From positions 1 to 36,741 of the forward strand of contig CALBJG010000108.1 of the NCBI GenBank assembly GCA_937892865.1: 36,741 nt of DNA. The letters run 5' to 3'. Origin of the DNA: an uncultured Clostridia bacterium (GTDB taxonomy: Bacteria; Bacillota; Clostridia; Oscillospirales; Oscillospiraceae). Both the position numbers and the translations under genes were made by a program. The stretch's first letter is position 1. Each line of letters opens with the position of its first letter. This document shows, piece after piece, positions 1-6,276 of the stretch. The notes under the pieces are model-generated. The model did no database searches, was not told the origin of the DNA, and worked only from the letters and a program-made list of their open reading frames with translations.

Positions 1-82
1 TTTGTTGCAGTATTTGGGGAAAAAGATCCGATTTGGAGCGTATAAATTCCTATGTGAGGCCGCCCTTTTTTTTGTTCGGGAA

Positions 83-111
83 TTGCCAAACAGAAAAAAC
101 AGTGATATAAT
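83..111 (+). promoter_or_regulatory. Sigma-A-like promoter of the ABC exporter operon
   Basis: A TTGCCA -35 (83-88) and a perfect TATAAT -10 (106-111) are separated by 17 bp. They lie just upstream of a strong ribosome site and the ATG at 140. The promoter falls inside the open frame that extends upstream of 140, which argues against using any earlier start. Confidence 0.7.
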
Positions 112-139
112 ACTGAAAATCCACAAAGGAGGTGACCAT

Positions 140-1921
140 ATGGTATTCGGTAAGCACATCAACCGTTATTATATAAAATATCTGCCCATACTGCTGTTGG
201 GTCTTTTGACATTGGTCGTGGTGGACTATGTGCAGTTGATCGTTCCCAATTTATATCAAATGGTCATCAACGGTATCAATGACGGCGCTGTCACCGTAGA
301 GGGCGTGACGATGCCCTTTGATATGGACTTCCTGCTGGAGAGGATCTGTATGCCTCTGGTGGGCGTTATTTTGACAATGGTGATCGGCCGGTTTCTGTGG
401 CGGGTATGTTTCTTCGGCACGGCGATCCGTGTGGAAGAAAACCTGCGTAACCGGATGTTTGGCCACGCAAAGGATCTAAGCCAATATTACTATCAGGTAA
501 ATAAAGTGGGCGGCTTGATGAGTCTGTTCACCAACGATCTGGATACGGTCCAGGAGTGCTTCGGTTGGGGCATTATGATGTTTTTCGATGCCATTTTCCA
601 GGGCATTTTTGCAGTTTGGCGGATGCTCACTATGGACACTCTGCTGACCCTTTTGTCTATGATCCCTATGGCGCTTTTGTTGGCATCTGCCACCGTGGTG
701 GGCAAATATATGATGAAAAAATGGGATATCCGGCAGGAGGCATTTTCCCGGCTGTCTGATTTTTCCCAGGAGAGTTTTTCCGGTATTGCCGTGATCAAAG
801 CCTTTGTAAAAGAAGCTGTGGAATTGATGGCATTCAAGAAACTCAATGAGGAAAATGAAAAAGCCAATATCGATTACACCAAGGCATCTGTGTTGCTGCG
901 GATATTGGTGACGCTGTTCGTGGAGAGCGTGGTGTGTATCATCCTGGGCTACGGCGGCTATCTGGTATATATGGGCAGATTCAACGCCGGTCAACTGATG
1001 GAATTTATCGGTTACTTTACGGCAGTTGTGTGGCCGGTAATGGCAGTTTCGGAACTGATCGATATGACCAGCCGGGGCAAAGCCTCTCTGGAGCGGATCA
1101 GCCAGTTGCTGGATGCCAGGCAGGATGTGGCAGACAGCGCAGATGCGAAGCCTCTGGAGAATGTCCGGGGCGAAATTGCATTCCGGAATCTGACCTTCCG
1201 TTACCCCGGAGCAGAGTACGATGCTCTGAAAGAGATTTCCTTTACCATTTCTGCCGGTGAGCAGGTGGGCGTTGTAGGTAAGACCGGCGCGGGTAAGACC
1301 ACACTGGTTGACCTTCTGCTTCGCACATACAATGTGCCGGAGGGCACGGTGTTTATCGATGGGCAGGATATCAATTCTGTTCTGATTCGGGATGTGCGGG
1401 CAGCCTGCGCCTATGTACCCCAGGATAATTTCCTGTTCTCCGATACCATTACCAATAATATCGGCTTCGCTTTGGATGAAAAGAACAGCGAAGATATTGC
1501 CAATGCGGCGGTTTTGGCAGATGTGGATGAAAATATCCGCCAGTTTGCCGATGGCTATGAAACCGTGCTGGGCGAGCGTGGCGTTACCGTTTCCGGTGGA
1601 CAGAAACAGCGAATTTCCATCGCCCGGGCGTTGCTCAAAGATGCACCGATCTTAATTTTGGACGATTCTGTCAGCGCAGTGGACACCGGCACAGAAAAGA
1701 CCATTCTGGAAAATCTGCGCCGTACACGCCAGGGCAAGACGACGATTCTTATCGCCCACCGAATCTCCACCATTGAGAATATGGATAAGATCCTCTTTTT
1801 GGAAGATGGCAACCTGCTTGCCTTCGGTACCCATCAGCACCTGCTGGAAACCTGCCCGGAATATGGGAAAATGGTGCGCCTTCAGCAGTTAGAGGCGGAA
1901 GGAGGCGAAGAAAATGCGTGA
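140..1921 (+). CDS. ABC exporter half-transporter, degenerate-site subunit
   Basis: Half-transporter of the ABC-B type (593 aa): N-terminal six-helix membrane domain (about residues 15-320) and C-terminal ATPase domain. Visible motifs are Walker A GKTGAGKT (about 379-386), signature VSGGQKQR (about 481-489) and Walker B ILILDDSVSAVD (about 505-516). The residue after the Walker B Asp is Asp instead of the catalytic Glu, as in the degenerate-site subunit of heterodimeric exporters such as TM287/288 (family knowledge). The open frame extends back to the window start, but ATG 140 has a perfect AAAGGAGGTG ribosome site at 125-134 and a promoter before it. It overlaps the next gene by 8 bp, so the two subunits are probably translationally coupled. 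Likely exports drugs, lipids or peptides; the substrate cannot be read from sequence. Confidence 0.93.
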   Translation: MVFGKHINRYYIKYLPILLLGLLTLVVVDYVQLIVPNLYQMVINGINDGAVTVEGVTMPFDMDFLLERICMPLVGVILTMVIGRFLWRVCFFGTAIRVEENLRNRMFGHAKDLSQYYYQVNKVGGLMSLFTNDLDTVQECFGWGIMMFFDAIFQGIFAVWRMLTMDTLLTLLSMIPMALLLASATVVGKYMMKKWDIRQEAFSRLSDFSQESFSGIAVIKAFVKEAVELMAFKKLNEENEKANIDYTKASVLLRILVTLFVESVVCIILGYGGYLVYMGRFNAGQLMEFIGYFTAVVWPVMAVSELIDMTSRGKASLERISQLLDARQDVADSADAKPLENVRGEIAFRNLTFRYPGAEYDALKEISFTISAGEQVGVVGKTGAGKTTLVDLLLRTYNVPEGTVFIDGQDINSVLIRDVRAACAYVPQDNFLFSDTITNNIGFALDEKNSEDIANAAVLADVDENIRQFADGYETVLGERGVTVSGGQKQRISIARALLKDAPILILDDSVSAVDTGTEKTILENLRRTRQGKTTILIAHRISTIENMDKILFLEDGNLLAFGTHQHLLETCPEYGKMVRLQQLEAEGGEENA

Positions 1922-3845
1922 GTATTTGCCCCTTTTGATCGTCGGCAGTATTATCGGCGTGTTTTCTCTTATCTTCTCCGTTGCCTATCTGGTGATGAAG
2001 AGTAAAAAGCAGGCCATTACCTACGACCGGCATATGTCCGACGGGGAATTGACCCGCCGTCTGCTCTTCTATGCCCGCCCCTATTGGAAATCCTTTGTTG
2101 CGGCGCTGCTGATCATGCTGGTTTCCATTGCGTACGATCTGATCTCGCCTCTTATGGTAGGGCATATTGAAAAGACCGTGGCAGGGGACTTTGCCCTTTC
2201 CTATCTTTTTAAAGTGGTGGCAGTATATGCCGGCATTTTGGTGATGTCTATGGTAGCCACCTACTTCCAGGCGATCATTTTGCAAAAGACCGGTCAAAAG
2301 ATCCTCTCTGCCCTGCGGCAGGATCTGTTTGACCATATCGAGAAACTCTCCCATGAGCAACTGAACAACATCCCCGTGGGCAAACTGGTCACCCGCGTGA
2401 CCAACGATACCAACGCCATATCCTATCTGTTCACCAATATTCTGGTGACACTGGTCAAAAATACCATGGTAGTTGTGGGTGTGCTGGGCGCAATGCTGAT
2501 GCTCAATTACGCCCTGACGCTGATGGTTTTGTGCTTCGTGCCGTTTTTGGTGCTGTTTACGGTGATCTTCCGGAAATTCTCCCGGCGTGTCCACCGGAAT
2601 GTCAGCGACGCCACCACAGATGTGAATACCTATCTGTCGGAAAACCTCTCCGGCATCAAGATCACCCAGATCTTCAACCGGCAGGCCCAGAAAAACCGGG
2701 ACTTTGTACAGCGCAGCAGCCAGTTGCGGAAAGCGAAGATGGGCCGCTTGCTTGTTTTCGGCATCTTCCGGCCTATGGTGTATATGCTGAATATCAGCAC
2801 CGTTTTGTGCCTGCTGTATTTAGGCGGCAAGGGCTACATTCAGAACACGGTATTTTTGGGACAGATCATGTCTGCGGATATTATCGTGGCGTTTTATATG
2901 TATATTTCCAAGTTCTTCCAGCCCATCCAGGCGCTGGCAGAACAGTTCGATATGCTCCAAAAGTCCTTTGCCTCGGCAGAGAAGATATTCTCCGTAATGG
3001 ATATGGTCCCCCAGGTGGTGGACGAGCCGGATGCGGTGGAGATCGACCATTTGGAAGGCAGGATCGAATTTAAGGATGTTTGGTTTGCTTATAAAGAGGA
3101 TCAGTGGGTGCTGAAAGGCGTGTCCTTTACGGTAGAACCCAAGCAGACTGTTGCTTTTGTCGGCGCTACCGGCTCGGGTAAGACTACCATTCTGTCCCTG
3201 CTGTGCCGCAATTATGAGATCCAAAAAGGACAGATCCTGGTGGACGGTATCGACATCCGGAAGATCAAGATCGCATCCTTGCGGCGGCATTTCGGACAGA
3301 TGCTTCAGGATGTATTCCTGTTCTCCGGTACGATCCGCAGCAATATTCTGCTGCGCCGGGAGGATATCCCGGAAGAGGAACTTTGGGAAGCGGTCCGTTA
3401 TGTCAATGCCGACCACTTTATCAACCGTTTAGAGGGCGGTTTGGATGAAATCGTCCGGGAGCGGGGCAACAATTTCTCCACCGGACAGCGGCAACTGTTA
3501 AGTTTCGCCCGGACCATCGTCCATAAACCCTCTGTGATGATCCTGGACGAGGCCACCGCCAATATCGACACAGAAACGGAACTGCTGATCCAGGATTCCC
3601 TGGAAAAGATGAAGAATATCGGCACGATGCTCATCGTTGCCCACCGGTTGTCTACCATCCAGCATGCGGACCGGATCATTGTCCTCTCCGGCGGCAAGAT
3701 CCTGGAGCAGGGAAATCACCAGGAACTCTTGCGGCTGAAGGGTCGCTACTATCGGCTTTATACCCTCCAGTACGAAAAAGAGGGCGGCTGCCCGCCCGGG
3801 CAAATTCGCAACCAACCCGGGAAAAAGGAACAGGGCATCTTATAG
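1914..3845 (+). CDS. ABC exporter half-transporter, catalytic-site subunit
   Basis: Second half-transporter (643 aa), partner of the preceding gene. Membrane domain is about residues 1-340, with an extra N-terminal helix (residues 4-27). ATPase motifs are Walker A GATGSGKT (about 417-424), signature FSTGQRQ (about 520-526) and Walker B VMILDEATANID with the catalytic Glu. The signature departs from LSGGQ, while the partner keeps a good SGGQ but loses the Glu. The two subunits should therefore form one consensus and one degenerate ATP site, as in asymmetric exporters (family knowledge). The C-terminal tail after the last ATPase strand (KEGGCPPGQIRNQPGKK) is unusual and runs almost into a repeat cluster that begins right after the stop; it may have been altered by repeat insertion (inference). 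Confidence 0.93.
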   Translation: MREYLPLLIVGSIIGVFSLIFSVAYLVMKSKKQAITYDRHMSDGELTRRLLFYARPYWKSFVAALLIMLVSIAYDLISPLMVGHIEKTVAGDFALSYLFKVVAVYAGILVMSMVATYFQAIILQKTGQKILSALRQDLFDHIEKLSHEQLNNIPVGKLVTRVTNDTNAISYLFTNILVTLVKNTMVVVGVLGAMLMLNYALTLMVLCFVPFLVLFTVIFRKFSRRVHRNVSDATTDVNTYLSENLSGIKITQIFNRQAQKNRDFVQRSSQLRKAKMGRLLVFGIFRPMVYMLNISTVLCLLYLGGKGYIQNTVFLGQIMSADIIVAFYMYISKFFQPIQALAEQFDMLQKSFASAEKIFSVMDMVPQVVDEPDAVEIDHLEGRIEFKDVWFAYKEDQWVLKGVSFTVEPKQTVAFVGATGSGKTTILSLLCRNYEIQKGQILVDGIDIRKIKIASLRRHFGQMLQDVFLFSGTIRSNILLRREDIPEEELWEAVRYVNADHFINRLEGGLDEIVRERGNNFSTGQRQLLSFARTIVHKPSVMILDEATANIDTETELLIQDSLEKMKNIGTMLIVAHRLSTIQHADRIIVLSGGKILEQGNHQELLRLKGRYYRLYTLQYEKEGGCPPGQIRNQPGKKEQGIL

Positions 3846-3849
3846 CAGC

Positions 3850-3980
3850 CCGGTAACGCACGACTTTCATTGTCATTGCGAGGCTTGCTCTGCAAGCCGT
3901 GGCAATCTCATCCGATACCCCCGCAAAGCCTTCTCCTTGGGGAGAAGGTGGCACGGCGCAGCCGTGACGGATGAGGGGTA
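3850..3980 (+). repeat. Composite of two interspersed palindromic repeats
   Basis: The first element (core 3871-3910) runs from TGTCATTGCGAGG to CGTGGCAATCTCA around an internal hairpin GGCTTGC/GCAAGCC, preceded by GGTAACGCAC at 3852-3861. Other copies are at 4625-4664, 4684-4718 and 32933-32972. The second element (about 3921-3978) has two hairpins, CCTTCTCC/GGAGAAGG (3929-3948) and CACGGC/GCCGTG (3952-3966), followed by GACGGATGAGGGG. From memory, both resemble non-coding interspersed repeats widespread in bacterial genomes. They fill the gap between the ABC operon and the spoVT terminator. Confidence 0.8.
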
Positions 3981-4002
3981 AAACAACAAAAATCTATCGT
4001 AT

Positions 4003-4034
4003 AAAGGCGTGTTGCATTTTCGCAACACGCCTTT
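4003..4034. terminator. Bidirectional hairpin terminator between the ABC operon and spoVT
   Basis: Perfect 13-bp stem: arm AAAGGCGTGTTGC-side at 4003-4015, loop 4016-4021, arm at 4022-4034 ending CGCCTTT. It lies 2 bp past the spoVT stop codon on the minus strand and would also stop plus-strand readthrough from the ABC operon. Confidence 0.8.
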
Positions 4035-4036
4035 GT

Positions 4037-4579
4037 TTAACTTTCCATCTGCTTGCCTAAAAAGCCAGCCACGGTCTGGGCAAGGCGCTGATCGGCTTCC
4101 GCCAGGGGAGATGTCTTTTCGTCCATCAGCAGCATCACACAACCCATCAAGTCACCTTGGCTTAAAATTGGCGCTGCAACACCCAAATGATATTTGTCGG
4201 AACTTTCCGTTGCCCGGAGCATCGTATCCCCGGGGATATAGCGATAATTTTTCCGACTCTCCATCAGTTTGTCCAATTCCTGGGAATTGGGCTTGTCCAT
4301 CAGTTCCCGCTTGGGCGCGCCGGACAGAGCAATAATGCTGTCCCGGTCAGACACCGCCGCCACATGGCCGGTGTTTGCCCCGATGGACTCGCAGATCTGG
4401 GAAGCAAAATCCTGCAGATCCCCCATAGGGGAGTACTTCCGGAAAATTACCCCACCATCCTTTTCTGTGTAGATCTCCAACGGATCCCCCTCACGGATTT
4501 TCAGAGTTCTTCTAATCTCCTTGGGAATCACGATTCTCCCCAAGTCGTCAACTCTTCTGACAATGCCAGTCGCTTTCAT
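4037..4579 (-). CDS. spoVT: Stage V sporulation protein T (AbrB/GAF transcription regulator)
   Basis: 180-aa regulator, close to the usual length of SpoVT (about 178 aa). Residues 1-47 form an AbrB-type swapped-hairpin DNA-binding domain (MKATGIVRRVDDLGRIVIPK, then REGDPLEIY). Residues about 55-178 fit a GAF domain (GHVAAVSDRDSIIALSG, later LGVAAPILSQGDLMGCVMLL). SpoVT is known as a forespore regulator acting with sigma-G, so its presence suggests a spore former or a recent descendant (family knowledge). ATG 4579 was chosen because AAAGGAG lies just upstream and the AbrB domain begins there. The open frame upstream of it is repeat DNA, since copies of the TGTCATTGCG element begin about 45 bp upstream. 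It stands alone, with its own terminator. Confidence 0.93.
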   Translation of the reverse strand: MKATGIVRRVDDLGRIVIPKEIRRTLKIREGDPLEIYTEKDGGVIFRKYSPMGDLQDFASQICESIGANTGHVAAVSDRDSIIALSGAPKRELMDKPNSQELDKLMESRKNYRYIPGDTMLRATESSDKYHLGVAAPILSQGDLMGCVMLLMDEKTSPLAEADQRLAQTVAGFLGKQMES

Positions 4580-4624
4580 ATTTCTATCTCCTTTACGATA
4601 CTTTACGGCGCTACCGCACCCCAT

Positions 4625-4718
4625 TGTCATTGCGAACCAGTGCGCACACTGGTGTGGCAATCTCCGAAACCAAATGTATACTTGAGATTGCCACGTCGCT
4701 ACGCTCCTCGCAATGACA
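4625..4718. repeat. Inverted pair of TGTCATTGCG-type repeats upstream of spoVT
   Basis: Copy one (4625-4664, plus) runs from TGTCATTGCGAACC to GTGTGGCAATCTC around the hairpin ACCAGTG/CACTGGT. Copy two (4684-4718) is inverted and reads GAGATTGCC to CAATGACA on the plus strand. The two copies can pair with each other as a long hairpin separated by about 20 bp. They sit in the spoVT upstream region and could affect its transcript. Their translation in several frames creates spurious ORFs. Confidence 0.8.
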
Positions 4719-4806
4719 GTTGTAGTCGGCAGCCGCCTACAATAATTTTACAAATTACGCTGTTAGTATCTGTAAAAGGCAGGAGATTATACCGCAGGAA
4801 AATAAA

Positions 4807-4833
4807 AACTCCTCTGCATTACACAGAGGAGTT
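4807..4833 (-). terminator. Terminator of the nuclease-like cassette
   Basis: 10-bp perfect stem, arms AACTCCTCTG (4807-4816) and CAGAGGAGTT (4824-4833). Read on the minus strand it is followed by a T-rich tract (TTTTTATTTT). It lies 15 bp beyond the stop of the minus-strand gene at 4849. Confidence 0.85.
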
Positions 4834-4848
4834 AGTTGAATTATATGC

Positions 4849-5484
4849 TTAGTCTTTATTGACATCCCATATCAAACCAACCAAATGGTATTGCTCGCGT
4901 ATGCAATCGTTAGTGTAGACAGGTGACGGCTTTAAATCTATAAAATCTATGTTGAAATGTTGTCCATTAAAAAACCAGGATTCTTCTTCATCCATTTCGT
5001 AGAAATGCTGCCAATTATCCCGAATAAACGATGATTCCATAAATGCTTTACTTATGGCGATCTTGTTTTTTCCTTTTGCCCAAACATCTGCAAGTATCAC
5101 GCCAACAACAGTATATTCCTTTAGGTTTGGTATTCTATCAACAAACTCTTCAAAATAGTCTGTAGAAAACGCGCGAATTCTCTCGATGTCCTCACCTACT
5201 TCTTTAACCTTTTTGAACAATTCGGAGAATCTTTTTGACTCAATAACAACGATTTCTCTATCCTCTGGATTGATAATAATCGCATCATAGTGCAAATTGT
5301 TGTTTTTTCCAAACTGGAATTCATACCATGTAAATGCTTGTGGGTATATTTGCTCATACGCTTTTGCAAAGTTTACAGACAGATTGCGTTCTGTAAATCC
5401 CGTGCTGCCTTTCGAAGGATATATGCTTTCAAAAATTCGAAAATAGTTTTTCTTGTATTGCTGAAGGATTCTCTCTATTTCCAT
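4849..5484 (-). CDS. Uncharacterised protein with PD-(D/E)XK-like nuclease motif
   Basis: 211-aa soluble protein not recognised as a named family. The central segment has a beta strand with D67 (HYDAIIIN), a turn, then a strand ending in E82-S83-K84 (VVIESKR). The D...(14)...ExK spacing is that of the PD-(D/E)XK fold of restriction and repair nucleases (family knowledge; assignment to this protein is inference). No DNA-binding domain or membrane segment is seen. ATG 5484 was chosen because AAGG precedes it by about 8 nt; a GTG at 5493 is also possible but sits on top of the ribosome site. The upstream gene ends at 5495, so the two are coupled. The base composition is clearly AT-richer than the flanking genes, with many AAA, ATT and TTT codons, suggesting transfer. 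It could be the effector of a small defence or toxin module. Confidence 0.7.
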   Translation of the reverse strand: MEIERILQQYKKNYFRIFESIYPSKGSTGFTERNLSVNFAKAYEQIYPQAFTWYEFQFGKNNNLHYDAIIINPEDREIVVIESKRFSELFKKVKEVGEDIERIRAFSTDYFEEFVDRIPNLKEYTVVGVILADVWAKGKNKIAISKAFMESSFIRDNWQHFYEMDEEESWFFNGQHFNIDFIDLKPSPVYTNDCIREQYHLVGLIWDVNKD

Positions 5485-5494
5485 AGCCAACACC

Positions 5495-6001
5495 TTACTG
5501 AATTACCCGCATTTTATTACAGATACTATGAGGCACTTTATCAAGATTGTTGGTCAAAATCATAAAATAGACTTTGCCCGCTGCCATAGCATCCGCAATA
5601 ATTTTTTCCATTTCTTCTGCATAAGTAAACACATCGCTTGTTAGGAAAAGATATGAACCATTTTGTGCAATATCTATGTTTCGCTGCAACTCCTGGGGTG
5701 TAAGATGCTTTGCGGACATTTGGTTCAGATTATACCGAATGCCGCTACTGGGCGTACAGGCTCGTGCGAGTTCTGTTGTTCTAAATATATTGGTATGTAA
5801 GAGCAAGACATTTTCGTCAGTATAGGTTAGTTTTTCGTCAAGCTCCGAATACTCCAAAGCTTCTTCAATCCATGCAAGAGCTGCGTCATAAGATCCATCT
5901 TCAACAATTGCTTCTAAATCCGCAATCTGTTCTTCCATATTTTCTACTTTCTCTTTTAATGCTTCCAACTCTGCCATGATCGCATCCAGTTTTTCTTGCA
6001 T
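5495..6001 (-). CDS. Uncharacterised coiled-coil protein, partner of the nuclease-like gene
   Basis: 168-aa protein, not recognised. Residues 1-35 are a heptad-rich coiled coil (MQEKLDAIMAELEALKEKVE onward). A short acidic helical part follows. The C-terminal half looks like an alpha/beta domain, with strands VLLLHT, SYLFLTSDVF and VYFMILTN around a helix. No catalytic motif was recognised. ATG 6001 is chosen because AGGAG lies 8 nt before it; GTG 6010 is too close to that site. A promoter is visible at 6029-6057. The gene ends 10 bp before the start of the PD-(D/E)XK-like gene and shares its AT-rich composition, so the two form one cassette bounded by a promoter and a terminator. A role as regulator, sensor or neutraliser of the nuclease-like protein is possible but is inference. 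Confidence 0.65.
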   Translation of the reverse strand: MQEKLDAIMAELEALKEKVENMEEQIADLEAIVEDGSYDAALAWIEEALEYSELDEKLTYTDENVLLLHTNIFRTTELARACTPSSGIRYNLNQMSAKHLTPQELQRNIDIAQNGSYLFLTSDVFTYAEEMEKIIADAMAAGKVYFMILTNNLDKVPHSICNKMRVIQ

Positions 6002-6028
6002 AATCAACACTCCTTTTTTGTTTTTTAT

Positions 6029-6057
6029 AGATTACCATATTTATATAATAAAATCAA
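6029..6057 (-). promoter_or_regulatory. Promoter of the two-gene nuclease-like cassette
   Basis: On the minus strand TTGATT (6057-6052) and TAATCT (6034-6029) are separated by 17 bp. AGGAG and the ATG at 6001 follow. Confidence 0.6.
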
Positions 6058-6084
6058 CAATGGGGCAAAAGCGGGACATAACGA

Positions 6085-6111
6085 AAGGAGAGCAGAAAAA
6101 CTGCTCTCCTT
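6085..6111. terminator. Strong orphan hairpin, terminator-like
   Basis: Perfect 11-bp stem AAGGAGAGCAG (6085-6095) / CTGCTCTCCTT (6101-6111) with an A5 loop and GTTTAAC after it. No plus-strand gene was found immediately upstream, so its job is unclear; it could be a remnant of a lost gene or an extra barrier between the cassette and the nucleotidase gene. Confidence 0.5.
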
Positions 6112-6203
6112 GTTTAACAATCATTATTTATGGTTTTTGGTTGAAAATTAAGTTGATTCAATGGAAAACAAAGCATACTGTATTTACTGACTAAATGGAC
6201 ACA

Positions 6204-6226
6204 AGCGGAGTGAAATTCACTCCGCT
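6204..6226. repeat. Near-perfect 23-bp palindrome
   Basis: AGCGGAGTGAA (6204-6214), a single central A, then TTCACTCCGCT (6216-6226). No T tract follows directly. It could be an operator-like or hairpin element; it lies between the nucleotidase terminator and the AT-rich cassette. Confidence 0.5.
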
Positions 6227-6242
6227 GTTATGCTTATATAAT

Positions 6243-6272
6243 AAGGTCACCGGCAGGTAAACCGGTGACCTT
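6243..6272 (-). terminator. Terminator of the 5'-nucleotidase gene
   Basis: 11-bp stem AAGGTCACCGG (6243-6253) / CCGGTGACCTT (6262-6272), 4 bp past the stop codon at 6277 on the minus strand, followed by TATTATATAAG. Confidence 0.75.
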
Positions 6273-6276
6273 GATT

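Noticed and set aside
2..139. N-terminal extension of the first ABC gene
   Set aside because: A perfect ribosome site and a promoter sit inside it, and ATG 140 begins a normal exporter N-terminus.
3850..4720. CRISPR-like repeat array
   Set aside because: Repeats vary in orientation, centre and spacing, with no regular spacers; they are interspersed palindromic elements.
4187..4852. ORF of 221 aa opposite spoVT, running into repeats
   Set aside because: It is an antisense and repeat-derived frame; SpoVT motifs on the minus strand are unambiguous.
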